Below are positions 1 through 7,452 of a DNA stretch of 23,719 nucleotides, piece by piece. Position numbers and translations under genes: made by a program. Under the pieces are notes generated by a model that saw only the letters and a program-made list of their open reading frames with translations, was not told where the DNA came from and did no database searches. Source of the DNA: an uncultured Christensenella sp. (lineage in GTDB: Bacteria > Bacillota > Clostridia > Christensenellales > UBA3700); NCBI GenBank assembly GCA_910583735.1, contig CAJTXS010000004.1:1-23719 (forward strand), read 5' to 3'. Position 1 is the stretch's first letter; every line of letters begins with the position of its first letter.

Positions 1-3000
1 CTATGTCCATCTTGAGCTTGACGGGATATCTGTTAACGCCTACCGTAAAGTCCGTTCTGTCGTTGTCAAGCGTATAATTACTTGTATGCTCGCTCTTGAG
101 TACCGCTACGACAAGATATCTGTGCTCCTCGTTGATATTGGCGTTGATGTCCGCTATCGTTACCTCGTCGCCTTGGTTGCCGTCTTGATAGTCGTAGTAC
201 TTATATGTAACCATATTATCCACGTCAATGCCGCCTACGCTCTGCAATATCGGCAGGTTGTACGTAGCCGCATTCTCGCGGTTGTCTATCTTCCACGAGC
301 ATGTAATTGTAGCCTTGTCTATACGCCACGCCTTGCTCCACTCGAAGTTACCTATGTAGCTGTTAGTATCTCCCGATACGGGCGTATAGTAGTTGACCGC
401 ATCCGATACCTTAAAGCTTACCGTTGTCGTATAGCTGCCTACGGGGATATTGCCGTTGCCCGTATATGTGGCGGTCAAGCCCGTGGGCAGGGTGCCCGTT
501 AGCGTTATGCCCTGCGCCTTACCTGCTACGAACTGCAAGGGATTGCTGTCGTCATAGTTCCAGCTCAACCCCGACAAGTCATACTTAGCCTTATCTATAG
601 TATAAGTGAGCGTATACACAGCATCAAACTCCGCATACGTGTCGTCCAGCTCGGTGATGTATACCGTTACGCTGTATGCGCTATTCTTGGCATTGGTAGC
701 CTGTACGTCGCCGCTGTAGCCGTTGGTGCCCTTGGTAGTATCTATCTTTACGCCCTTAATCGCCAGCTCGCTGCTGTCTATACTGAAGCGGAATATCTCG
801 CCGGTATACGTGAGTGTCAAGCCGCCTGCGGGATTGGTAACGGGCGTATTGTTATACTGCCACTTGATATCGTCTTTCGTAAAGGTTATATCGTTGCCCA
901 GCACCTTAAAGGTATGCGTTACGCTGCCTGTAAGTATCTCGTAATTGCTGTTGCCTTGCTTATCTCCAAACAGCTCTACGCCGATATAGTAATCCCCTTG
1001 CGCAAGCTCGGGCATTACGATAGTACGCGTCTTATCTACAACTTCCTTATATGCGTCGAGGTCGTACTTGACCGCAGAGCCGCTCTTACAATAGTAGATA
1101 TGTAACTCTGTCTTATCCGACGCCAAGCTGTCGCCCACTACCGTGACCGTAGGCGTCTCGCCTACCTTCCAAGAGTTAGGCGCCGTTATGGTAATATTCA
1201 GCGGTCTCTTGGTGATAGTGATACTCACCTCGTATGACGCGCTCGTGCCGTCCGCCCATATAGTGGCGGCTCCGCCGTCCTTGAGCGCTATGCCTATCTT
1301 ATACGTACCCGCGTCCTTGACATTAAGCGACCCGTCCGCATACGTTACGCCGCTCGGCAGCGTCAACGATACGTCCGCAGTCATGCCCTGCAAGGTGAAG
1401 CTCTGCGCCTCTCCGCTGTACTGCTTGCTCACCTGTCCCGATAAGACGGGCTTAGCCACGGACTTCTTGTCTACTTTATATATTACGCTTACCGTACTGT
1501 TAGATGTATCTATCTCGTAGTTGCACTCGTTGGTTATCTTAGCAGTTGCCGTATATGTGCCCACTGCCGTAGGCGGCGTATCGCTATTATATCCGTTGCC
1601 TGTGTATGTAAAGCCGAAGTTAGGCGCTCGCCCGTTAGCTGCGGTATCGCCGCTATACACGTCTCCCGCATTCTTAAGCGTAGCCGCAGGCATCCCTCCG
1701 CTGTCCAATGCGGCGGTAATACCTATCTTCTTCTTAGTGACTGTAAAGTTAAAATACCTTACCGTATCGCTCTCGCCTGCTGATGTATCGGGAGTACCCG
1801 TAAAAGTAAGTCCATCGGCTGTGAGGTCTGCCTTAATTTCTGCTTTTACCTTGTATGTGCCTGCGTCCTTAATATCGCTATCGCATGTAATGTTTAGCTT
1901 ATCGGAATTGTACCACTCTTTCTGCTCAGCCGCTACATCGTCTATAGTAAGAGAATTGCCATTATATTCTAAAGTTACGTCTGTAGGCTCTGCCAACGCA
2001 ACGCCGCCGCTATGCTCCGCAGCTTTTGTAAGATTTAAGTGAAGCGCGGGACGAACTGTAGAGGGACTCGATGACATGTCAGTGCTGACATCGCCATAAT
2101 CATTCGAACGCAGAAAGCAAACAAGCGAAGCATTGGAGTAGTAACCAGAACGAACCCATGAAGATCTGATATTGGAGCGCTGATTGCCCGATAAGTCCCA
2201 GATTCCGGTTACCGAGCCGTTATATCCTGTTTCTGTCAATGAAGGCAGCCAAATGTAGTCGTCCTTCCAATCAGCATACCCGATCTTGCCCGAGTAATCC
2301 GTGTTCCTTCCGCTAGCATTATACCAGTTTACTGTCCCACTCGGCGTACCGTACGCCTCGTTAGGCAATGTATAACCTAGATTGCCTATACTGCCGCCTA
2401 CAGTATTATTTTCCGTCTCTTGATACGCCACCTGTGCAGGCGTAACAATAAAGTCTGTAAGAGCGCCTTTTACAGACGGCATGGTCAGCCTTGCATATTG
2501 ATGGGTTGGGCTCTGCGCTATCTTAGTAAGCACTGTTGCGCCTTGTGTAGCAACATAGCTGCTGCCGCTATTGAGATAGTTTGCCCTCATATAGCTACTG
2601 CTGTACATATTCGATGGATAATCAACATTCGTATCCCAATAAGACCACAAGTTCCATTTAGACCACTCTGAAGCGTTTGCAAGCCATAGCGTGGCTATCG
2701 TATTGCCCGTCCTATCTTTAGTGAGGTGCGCTACAGTCCACTTCTGCCCGTCCATGGTGAGTACGATATCTTTATTGCCGTTCTTAGCGCGTATATCCGC
2801 AGCTGTAACTGCTTCAATATCTTGCAATAGATTATCTACGTCGCTTATATCATTCTTAGCAGCGCTACCTGTAAGTTTAGCATAAAGCGCCGCCATCGAC
2901 TCGCCGTTAAATACCTTGCCGTCCGCGCGGTCCGCGTAACCCTCCAGCAATATATCGCCGACGTCTACCGCTCCGCTCGTTATATTGGAAGTAGTAAAAG

Positions 3001-3109
3001 CAAATACGTCATTAATATTATTAAATGAAACAAAGCAACAGCATAGCAATACAGCGACGATAACTACCGCCGCAGACAGCCCTGTTATCAACCTATATCT
3101 ATTACTCAA
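1..3109 (-). CDS. Exported DUF6273-like / Ig-like repeat surface protein, C-terminus cut by window edge
   Basis: The minus strand is open from position 3109 to the window edge, giving 1036 residues without a stop. I chose the TTG at 3109-3107: an in-frame TGA lies two codons upstream, AGGG sits seven bases before it, and it yields a good signal or anchor segment (basic NRYR, then a hydrophobic run ending in CCC). Residues about 95-360 are rich in Trp, Tyr, Asn and Ser and contain WVRSGYYSNASLVCFLRS and then VRPALHLNL. This resembles DUF6273-type domains of clostridial surface proteins, whose hallmark is GVRPAL. From about residue 385 on there are repeated beta domains with YNG/YSG and GTYxxxxxI signatures, resembling MBG/YDG or bacterial Ig-like domains. 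The likely role is a cell-surface or extracellular structural or adhesive protein, but the ligand is unknown. The C-terminus and any anchor lie outside the window. Certain that it is coding; the family assignment is by eye. Confidence 0.85.
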   Translation of the reverse strand, partial: MSNRYRLITGLSAAVVIVAVLLCCCFVSFNNINDVFAFTTSNITSGAVDVGDILLEGYADRADGKVFNGESMAALYAKLTGSAAKNDISDVDNLLQDIEAVTAADIRAKNGNKDIVLTMDGQKWTVAHLTKDRTGNTIATLWLANASEWSKWNLWSYWDTNVDYPSNMYSSSYMRANYLNSGSSYVATQGATVLTKIAQSPTHQYARLTMPSVKGALTDFIVTPAQVAYQETENNTVGGSIGNLGYTLPNEAYGTPSGTVNWYNASGRNTDYSGKIGYADWKDDYIWLPSLTETGYNGSVTGIWDLSGNQRSNIRSSWVRSGYYSNASLVCFLRSNDYGDVSTDMSSSPSTVRPALHLNLTKAAEHSGGVALAEPTDVTLEYNGNSLTIDDVAAEQKEWYNSDKLNITCDSDIKDAGTYKVKAEIKADLTADGLTFTGTPDTSAGESDTVRYFNFTVTKKKIGITAALDSGGMPAATLKNAGDVYSGDTAANGRAPNFGFTYTGNGYNSDTPPTAVGTYTATAKITNECNYEIDTSNSTVSVIYKVDKKSVAKPVLSGQVSKQYSGEAQSFTLQGMTADVSLTLPSGVTYADGSLNVKDAGTYKIGIALKDGGAATIWADGTSASYEVSITITKRPLNITITAPNSWKVGETPTVTVVGDSLASDKTELHIYYCKSGSAVKYDLDAYKEVVDKTRTIVMPELAQGDYYIGVELFGDKQGNSNYEILTGSVTHTFKVLGNDITFTKDDIKWQYNNTPVTNPAGGLTLTYTGEIFRFSIDSSELAIKGVKIDTTKGTNGYSGDVQATNAKNSAYSVTVYITELDDTYAEFDAVYTLTYTIDKAKYDLSGLSWNYDDSNPLQFVAGKAQGITLTGTLPTGLTATYTGNGNIPVGSYTTTVSFKVSDAVNYYTPVSGDTNSYIGNFEWSKAWRIDKATITCSWKIDNRENAATYNLPILQSVGGIDVDNMVTYKYYDYQDGNQGDEVTIADINANINEEHRYLVVAVLKSEHTSNYTLDNDRTDFTVGVNRYPVKLKMDI

Positions 3110-3233
3110 AACTCAACCCTATATACAGTCTATAATCAATAATTCGCCATCCGACTGTAAATCTACGACAATGCGAAATTGTTCCGTTTATCTAATGTCG
3201 TGTCGATTAACGGCGAAAATATTTCCGTAAAAA

Positions 3234-3410
3234 TGTACATAAATTAGTATAATTGATGATCACGCACGGAAAAATTACGAGGAAATATATGGATTTTCTC
3301 CTATTTCTGCGGCATAATATTGACTTACAGAGGGCTTTAAGCTAAAATATTAATACGATTAACGGCTATTGCCCGCAAAAATGATCATCAATTATACTAA
3401 TACATGTACA
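3234..3410. repeat. MITE-like element: 29-bp imperfect terminal inverted repeats around 119 bp
   Basis: The left arm is 3234-3262 and the right arm 3382-3410. They match as reverse complements at 27 of 29 positions; the only differences are two adjacent bases near the outer end. Both arms begin with TGTACAT and end with TGATCA at the inner side. The 119-bp core has no ORF. A 177-bp, AT-rich, non-coding unit with long terminal inverted repeats fits a miniature inverted-repeat element, but no target-site duplication longer than AA is visible and no second copy lies in the window. It could also be a long RNA stem or a binding region. Confidence 0.5.
3320..3348 (+). promoter_or_regulatory. Possible plus-strand promoter inside the inverted-repeat element
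   Basis: TTGACT at 3320-3325, a 17-base spacer, and TAAAAT at 3343-3348. No protein gene follows on this strand. The next notable structure downstream is the hairpin at 3442-3462, so a transcript of roughly 110 bases is conceivable. AT-rich DNA gives such matches by chance, so confidence is low. Confidence 0.35.
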
Positions 3411-3429
3411 AATTAAACGATGACTACAG

Positions 3430-3462
3430 TCAAAATAAAGTGGGCGACCTGCACGGTCGCCC
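3430..3462 (-). terminator. Probable intrinsic terminator of trpBA
   Basis: An 8-bp perfect GC-rich stem (GGGCGACC at 3442-3449 with GGTCGCCC at 3455-3462, five-base loop). Read on the minus strand, it is followed by ACTTTATTTTG. It lies about 150 bases downstream of the trpA stop. The U-tract is interrupted, so strength is uncertain. On the plus strand only three T residues follow the stem. Confidence 0.55.
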
Positions 3463-3615
3463 TTTGCCAATCTAAGCATAGATTAATCACTTATCGACGG
3501 TATTATCTCAATATCCGCACGCGAATAACAGCGTAAATACTTAACTCATATTAGATATCGGCGGCATTACTCTGCTATATCAGCGCAAGCATAGCGGAAT
3601 GAAACGAAATATACA

Positions 3616-4386
3616 TCAAATATTATCTGTATAGTTCAACTCGCGCTTAAGAGATAATATATACTCGCAGATGCTATCGATACTCTTATCCCCGCTGTCT
3701 CTCAATAATTTCACTACAGACGACGACACGACTACGCCGTCCGCATACTTAGCTACGACGCCGAGCTGCGCCTTATCGAATGCGTCCGCATCAATGACGC
3801 AAGGCGCATCAGCCGCATTTGATACATCGTTAATCGCAGACAGTACGCTGTCTATATCGCAGTCGTCCGCGTTGACGCGGCAATCGATAAATCCCTCTCC
3901 CGCTCTTGCTATCTCGACAGCTCTATCCAAAGCCGCCAGCGATACGCTATAGATCAAATCTATGCCCCTCGACTTAAACGCGCCGCTAAACTCTTCCCTC
4001 TCCTCGTAAGGCACATCCTTGATAATGAGCGCGTCTATACCGCAGTCGCGCATATTATCCGCAAACTTATCTATGCCGTAAGAGAATATGCAATTGGCAT
4101 ACGCGACCAATACGAGCGGCACGTCTACCGATGTACGGGCGCTTGCCAGCGACGAAAATATCGCGTCGGTAGTGACGCCTCTGTCCAGCGCTCTGATACC
4201 CGACTCCATCACATCGACGTCTTCTGCCACAGGGTCGGAGAATGGCAAGCCCAGCTCTATCATATCCGCTCCCGATTGCGACATGGCGGCTATCAACCGC
4301 TGCGTAGCAGCCAAATCCGGGTCGCCGCACATTATAAAAGGTATCACAGCCTTACCGCTTAAAAATGCTCTTGATAAATTACTCAT
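3616..4386 (-). CDS. trpA: Tryptophan synthase alpha subunit, divergent and probably catalytically impaired
   Basis: A 256-residue TIM-barrel protein; family members are usually about 260-270. TrpA normally cleaves indole-3-glycerol phosphate to indole and channels it to TrpB. Family hallmarks present: GDPD near residue 21, the catalytic-glutamate segment IELGLPFSDP (Glu44, matching E. coli Glu49), YANCIFSYGID (Tyr96, matching Tyr102) and KDVPYEE near 123-129. Several key sites are changed. The position of catalytic Asp60 is Glu55, and the following Gly-Pro is Asp-Val. The TGVTG loop is replaced by residues around NADDCD (172-177). The phosphate-binding GFGI is VIDA (197-200). The GSA near the end is SSS (221-223). 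The start overlaps the trpB stop by eight bases (ATGAGTAA), so the two are translationally coupled. Expression is under the upstream T-box. It could be an activator of TrpB rather than an IGP lyase. Confidence 0.88.
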   Translation of the reverse strand: MSNLSRAFLSGKAVIPFIMCGDPDLAATQRLIAAMSQSGADMIELGLPFSDPVAEDVDVMESGIRALDRGVTTDAIFSSLASARTSVDVPLVLVAYANCIFSYGIDKFADNMRDCGIDALIIKDVPYEEREEFSGAFKSRGIDLIYSVSLAALDRAVEIARAGEGFIDCRVNADDCDIDSVLSAINDVSNAADAPCVIDADAFDKAQLGVVAKYADGVVVSSSVVKLLRDSGDKSIDSICEYILSLKRELNYTDNI

Positions 4387-5560
4387 CGATGTTCTCCCCG
4401 CGATATCTCGCTATAGCCGCGCAGTCCTTATCTCCTCTGCCGGAGATATTGACTACGATAATCTTGTCCTTCATACTCGGAGCGATGCGCATGACGTGAG
4501 CTAAGGCGTGAGAGCTCTCTATTGCGGGAATAATGCCCTCCGTGCGGGACACGTATTCAAACGCCTCTACCGCCTCATCGTCCGTCACGGGCACGTATTG
4601 CGCCCTGCCGCTGTCATACAGATAAGCGTGCTCGGGACCTATGCCCGGATAGTCGAGCCCCGCCGATATAGAATAGACGGGCGCTATCTGTCCGAAGTCG
4701 TCTTGACAAAAGTAACTCTTCATGCCGTGGAATATCCCCACCTTGCCGGTGGATACGGTAGCCGCGGTCTCCTTAGTATGTATTCCTCTGCCCGCCGCCT
4801 CGCAGCCTATGAGCTGCACCTGCTTATCGCCAATAAAGTGGTAGAAGGCGCCCATAGCGTTGGAGCCGCCGCCTACGCAGGCGACCACCGCGTCGGGCAG
4901 TCTGCCCTCGAGCGCGAGCAATTGGCTCTTGATTTCCTTGGATATTACGGACTGGAAGTCGCGCACTATTGCGGGGAACGGATGAGGACCCATTACGGAG
5001 CCGAGCACATAATGAGTGTCCGACAGGCGTCTTGCCCACTCGCTCATAGTCTCCGATACTGCATCCTTAAGCGTAGCTGTGCCGCTGTCCACTGCGTGGA
5101 CCTTTGCGCCGAGCAGACGCATCTTGTACACGTTAAGCGCCTGTCTGTCCGTATCTACTCTGCCCATGAATATCTCGCACTCCATGCCGAATAGCGCCGC
5201 TGCGGTAGCCGTAGCAACGCCGTGCTGTCCCGCGCCCGTCTCCGCTATGACGCGGGTCTTGCCCATCTTCTTGGCAAGCAACGTCTGCCCGAGCACATTG
5301 TTGATCTTATGCGAGCCCGTATAGTTCATGTCCTCTCGCTTAAAGTATATCTTGGCGCCTCCGAGGTCTGCGCTCATCCTCGCCGCGTAATACAGCGGAG
5401 AGGGTCTGCCCGCATAGCCGTTGAACAACTCGCTCAGTCTGTCGTTGAAGTCCCTGTCGTCCTTATATCTGTTATACGCCTCGTTAAGCTCGCCGAGCGC
5501 GCTCATCAGCGCCTCGGGCACGTACTGCCCTCCGTATATTCCGAATCTGCCCTGTCGCAT
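4379..5560 (-). CDS. trpB: Tryptophan synthase beta chain (TrpB1 type)
   Basis: This PLP enzyme condenses indole and L-serine to L-tryptophan in the cytoplasm. It has 393 residues, the usual length. Motifs are all intact: GRFGIYGGQYVPE at the start, the PLP-lysine motif GSHKINN (Lys85), the catalytic glutamate in AETGAGQHGVA (Glu107), the phosphate-binding GGGSNA near residue 230, AGLDYPGIGPEHAYL near 300, and NISGRGDKD near the C-terminus. The start is the ATG preceded by the strong ribosome site AGAGGTGG. It is first in a two-gene trpBA unit; no trpE, trpG, trpD, trpC or trpF lies in the window. Regulation is by a tryptophan T-box leader 160-370 bases upstream. Contrast with trpA: no active-site change is visible here. 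Confidence 0.97.
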   Translation of the reverse strand: MRQGRFGIYGGQYVPEALMSALGELNEAYNRYKDDRDFNDRLSELFNGYAGRPSPLYYAARMSADLGGAKIYFKREDMNYTGSHKINNVLGQTLLAKKMGKTRVIAETGAGQHGVATATAAALFGMECEIFMGRVDTDRQALNVYKMRLLGAKVHAVDSGTATLKDAVSETMSEWARRLSDTHYVLGSVMGPHPFPAIVRDFQSVISKEIKSQLLALEGRLPDAVVACVGGGSNAMGAFYHFIGDKQVQLIGCEAAGRGIHTKETAATVSTGKVGIFHGMKSYFCQDDFGQIAPVYSISAGLDYPGIGPEHAYLYDSGRAQYVPVTDDEAVEAFEYVSRTEGIIPAIESSHALAHVMRIAPSMKDKIIVVNISGRGDKDCAAIARYRGENIDE

Positions 5561-5629
5561 ATTCCACCTCTTATTATTTAACTGTATTAATACATATCGT
5601 TATCTCGCTGCCGCCTGCCCTGTCTCAGG

Positions 5630-5646
5630 CGCTGCCTTACTGCCGC
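5630..5646. repeat. GC-rich 17-mer shared with the spacer at 23461
   Basis: CGCTGCCTTACTGCCGC in the 160-base spacer between the T-box terminator and trpB. The same 17-mer with a single change is at 23461-23477. The shorter core TTACTGCCGC recurs at 5654-5663 and again in the spacer at 22658-22667. All copies are in non-coding DNA and on the same strand. Confidence 0.5.
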
Positions 5647-5722
5647 CATACTTTTACTGCCGCTTGCTTAGAGCGTATACGCGCATTTAAGCGCGCGCGG
5701 CTGCCTATATTGCCATTTAAGC

Positions 5723-5756
5723 AAAATAAAATCGCCCTCGGCATAAGCCAAGGGCG
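5723..5756 (-). terminator. T-box attenuator terminator upstream of trpB
   Basis: On the minus strand CGCCCTTGGC-TTAT-GCCGAGGGCG forms a 10-bp stem (5756 to 5733; one G-U pair) followed by ATTTTATTTTG. It lies directly after the T-box antiterminator sequence and would form when tRNA-Trp is charged, stopping transcription before trpB. Confidence 0.88.
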
Positions 5757-5935
5757 AAATAATCCGCGGTGCCACCTTGATTTATAACTCACGAAAGATC
5801 CGACAATCTCTCCGCAACTAACGTATGCGTACGTCGATACATTAATATCGCCCTCTGCAGTCCATATTATTCGGCAACAAGCATCGGGCTTCCACCGCCC
5901 CCGACTCTCTGTAACTTGCGACAACCGATTTTTTT
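5723..5935 (-). promoter_or_regulatory. T-box riboswitch, tryptophan (UGG) specifier, controlling trpBA
   Basis: Landmarks in order on the minus strand: an AG-box-like CAGAGAG (around 5911-5905), the apical-loop type segment GGUGGAAGCC (5896-5887), the specifier region AAUAUGGAC with UGG at 5864-5862 followed by A, the canonical T-box AAGGUGGCACCGCGG (5778-5764), and then the terminator hairpin. T-box leaders bind uncharged tRNA through the specifier codon and the tRNA acceptor end to form an antiterminator. UGG predicts sensing of tRNA-Trp, which agrees with the downstream genes. The specifier register was set by position and the following purine, not by folding. Confidence 0.93.
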
Positions 5936-5964
5936 CTGCGTCAACGGTTTATTAAGTTAATAAT

Positions 5965-5993
5965 ATTATATTACCTATATTATATTTTGTCAA
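5965..5993 (-). promoter_or_regulatory. Consensus sigma-A promoter for the T-box/trpBA transcript
   Basis: TTGACA (5993-5988), exactly 17 bases, TATAAT (5970-5965). The predicted start is near 5957, about 20-25 bases before the conserved T-box stem I. A full consensus promoter fits a unit controlled by attenuation rather than by initiation. Confidence 0.87.
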
Positions 5994-6034
5994 CTTTATC
6001 GATTAAATGCTTATACTATTTTACAGCTCGCATT

Positions 6035-6052
6035 ACAGGTGTCTTGACAGTA
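6035..6052. promoter_or_regulatory. Candidate NiaR operator over the nad promoter -35
   Basis: ACAGGTGTCTTGACAGTA contains the small palindrome TGTC-TT-GACA (6040-6049), whose right part is the -35 hexamer itself. NiaR (YrxA) represses nadBCA in Bacillota by binding near the promoter when niacin is present, and a niaR gene is in the operon. The exact operator consensus could not be checked here. Confidence 0.45.
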
Positions 6053-6072
6053 GCGATACGTTGTGCTATAAT
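6044..6072 (+). promoter_or_regulatory. Consensus sigma-A promoter of the nadBC-niaR-nadA operon
   Basis: TTGACA (6044-6049), a 17-base spacer, TATAAT (6067-6072), with a start expected near 6080. This leaves a 5' leader of about 45 bases. It is divergent from the trp promoter; the two -35 boxes are about 50 bases apart. Confidence 0.88.
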
Positions 6073-6125
6073 TGTGACCAATACGATAATATGTCGAAAT
6101 ATAAGGTAAACGCTAACTTATAATA

Positions 6126-7424
6126 ATGAATACGGATATACTCATAGTCGGAAGCGGCTGCAGCGGACTGTACTGCGCATTGCAGCTGCCGCGCAATATC
6201 AAAATCACCATCATAACCAAGTCGGATGTCGAGTTGAGCGACTCTTACCTTGCGCAAGGCGGCATGTGCATGCTTAAGGAAGAGAGCGATTACGACAGTT
6301 ATTTCCAAGACACAATGCGCGCGGGACATTACGAGAACGATACTACGTCCGTAGACATCATGATTAGGAGCTCGCGCGATGTGGTGGACGACTTGATCGA
6401 GTGCGGCGTAGACTTCCAAAGGGACGAACAGGGACGCCTTGCATTTACGCGAGAGGGCGGACACTCCAAGAACCGTATCGTATTCCATAAAGACATTACT
6501 GGACGCGAGATTACAAGCAAGCTGCTCGATAAAGTAAGAAGACTTAGCAATGTAGAGATATACGAGCATACCGCTCTGCTCGACATAGTAAGCAGCGGCA
6601 ACGCCTGTCTCGGAGCCGTTATACGCACGCAAGAGGGCAAGACAGAAGTCGTCAGCGCAAGGTATACCGTGCTTGCAACAGGCGGAATAGGCGGACTGTT
6701 CAAGCGTTCCACCAACTACAGACACCTTACGGGCGACGCCGTGGCGATAGCAATCAAGCACGGCGTGAAATTAAAGAATATCGATTACATTCAGATACAC
6801 CCCACCACCCTATACTCGCCGCACAGCAGCGACAGGAGCTTCCTCATATCCGAATCGGTAAGGGGCGAAGGCGCCAAGCTGTACGATAAGAATATGAAGC
6901 GATTCGTCAACGAACTGCTGCCCAGAGACCAGCTCACCGCGGCGATTTACGAACAGATGCGTAAAGACGGGACAGAACACGTCTGGGAAGACCTCAGGAC
7001 CATACCTATCGAGGAGTTAAAGAGCCACTTCCCCAACATCGTCGCTCACTGCTCTAAGATGGGCTACGACGTGACTAAGGAATGTATACCCGTCGTGCCC
7101 GCGCAGCATTACTTTATGGGCGGAATAAAGGTGGACTACAACAGCAAGACATCTATGGATAGACTGTATGCGATTGGCGAAACCGCATGCAACGGCGTGC
7201 ACGGCAAGAACAGACTCGCAAGCAATTCTCTGCTCGAGAGTCTCGTCTTTGCAAAGCGCGCGGCGAGCGACATGCAATACAACATGTCATCGGCAACGGG
7301 ACAAGCCTGCGTTCAAGCGCAAGACTTGGCGGAATACGAAGATATCGAGGCTCTTACCGAGCGCTACCGCAGGCTAATAGAGAACGAGCTTGCCGCCGCG
7401 GGACGAGCCGACATATTGGAATAA
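6126..7424 (+). CDS. nadB: L-aspartate oxidase
   Basis: This FAD enzyme oxidises L-aspartate to iminoaspartate, the first step of de novo NAD synthesis; anaerobes can use fumarate as acceptor. It has 432 residues, shorter than the roughly 540 of E. coli, with a reduced C-terminal helical region. Motifs: the dinucleotide-binding GSGCSGLYCAL near residue 9, the FAD segment YLAQGGM, EGGHSKNRIVF, HKDITGREI, the ATGGIGG segment, QIHPTTL, ESVRGEGAKL (catalytic arginine region), PAQHYFMGGIKVD and the long GETACNGVHG...NRLASNSLLESL signature. The start is fixed by the FAD motif beginning at residue 3. No clear Shine-Dalgarno lies at normal spacing; AAGG is about 19 bases upstream. It is the first gene of the operon. 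Fumarate reductase is the alternative relative, but the lysine-rich operon context and motifs favour NadB. Confidence 0.95.
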   Translation: MNTDILIVGSGCSGLYCALQLPRNIKITIITKSDVELSDSYLAQGGMCMLKEESDYDSYFQDTMRAGHYENDTTSVDIMIRSSRDVVDDLIECGVDFQRDEQGRLAFTREGGHSKNRIVFHKDITGREITSKLLDKVRRLSNVEIYEHTALLDIVSSGNACLGAVIRTQEGKTEVVSARYTVLATGGIGGLFKRSTNYRHLTGDAVAIAIKHGVKLKNIDYIQIHPTTLYSPHSSDRSFLISESVRGEGAKLYDKNMKRFVNELLPRDQLTAAIYEQMRKDGTEHVWEDLRTIPIEELKSHFPNIVAHCSKMGYDVTKECIPVVPAQHYFMGGIKVDYNSKTSMDRLYAIGETACNGVHGKNRLASNSLLESLVFAKRAASDMQYNMSSATGQACVQAQDLAEYEDIEALTERYRRLIENELAAAGRADILE

Positions 7425-7452
7425 TATCAATTATAAAAAGGAGCAACGTATC

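Larger units (their letters stand above)
3110..3615. other. 506-base intergenic region between the surface gene and trpA
   Basis: No credible gene. It contains a 29-bp imperfect inverted repeat (3234-3262 and 3382-3410), a plus-strand promoter-like sequence inside it (3320-3348), an 11-bp direct repeat CGATTAACGGC (3204-3214 and 3356-3366), and a GC-rich hairpin (3442-3462) that probably ends trpBA transcription. I could not find a convincing promoter for the minus-strand surface gene starting at 3109. Confidence 0.7.

Noticed and set aside
3110..3180. Promoter for the minus-strand surface gene (TTTACA with a GATTAT or TATAGA box)
   Set aside because: Spacing or -10 match is poor in every register tried; I cannot support it.
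86..3230. Several plus-strand reading frames of 60-170 codons
   Set aside because: They lie opposite a continuous 1036-codon minus-strand frame with signal peptide, domain motifs and a ribosome site; their products are low-complexity and resemble no family.
4067..5581. Plus-strand and alternate minus-strand frames across trpBA
   Set aside because: They are shadows of trpA and trpB, which have clear family motifs throughout.
5561..5722. Short leader peptides (10 and 20 codons) between the T-box terminator and trpB
   Set aside because: Neither has a ribosome site or tryptophan codons, and T-box control makes a leader-peptide attenuator unnecessary.
5637..5924. 95-codon minus-strand reading frame upstream of trpB
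   Set aside because: It coincides with the T-box leader, whose conserved RNA elements explain the sequence; there is no ribosome site and no protein similarity.
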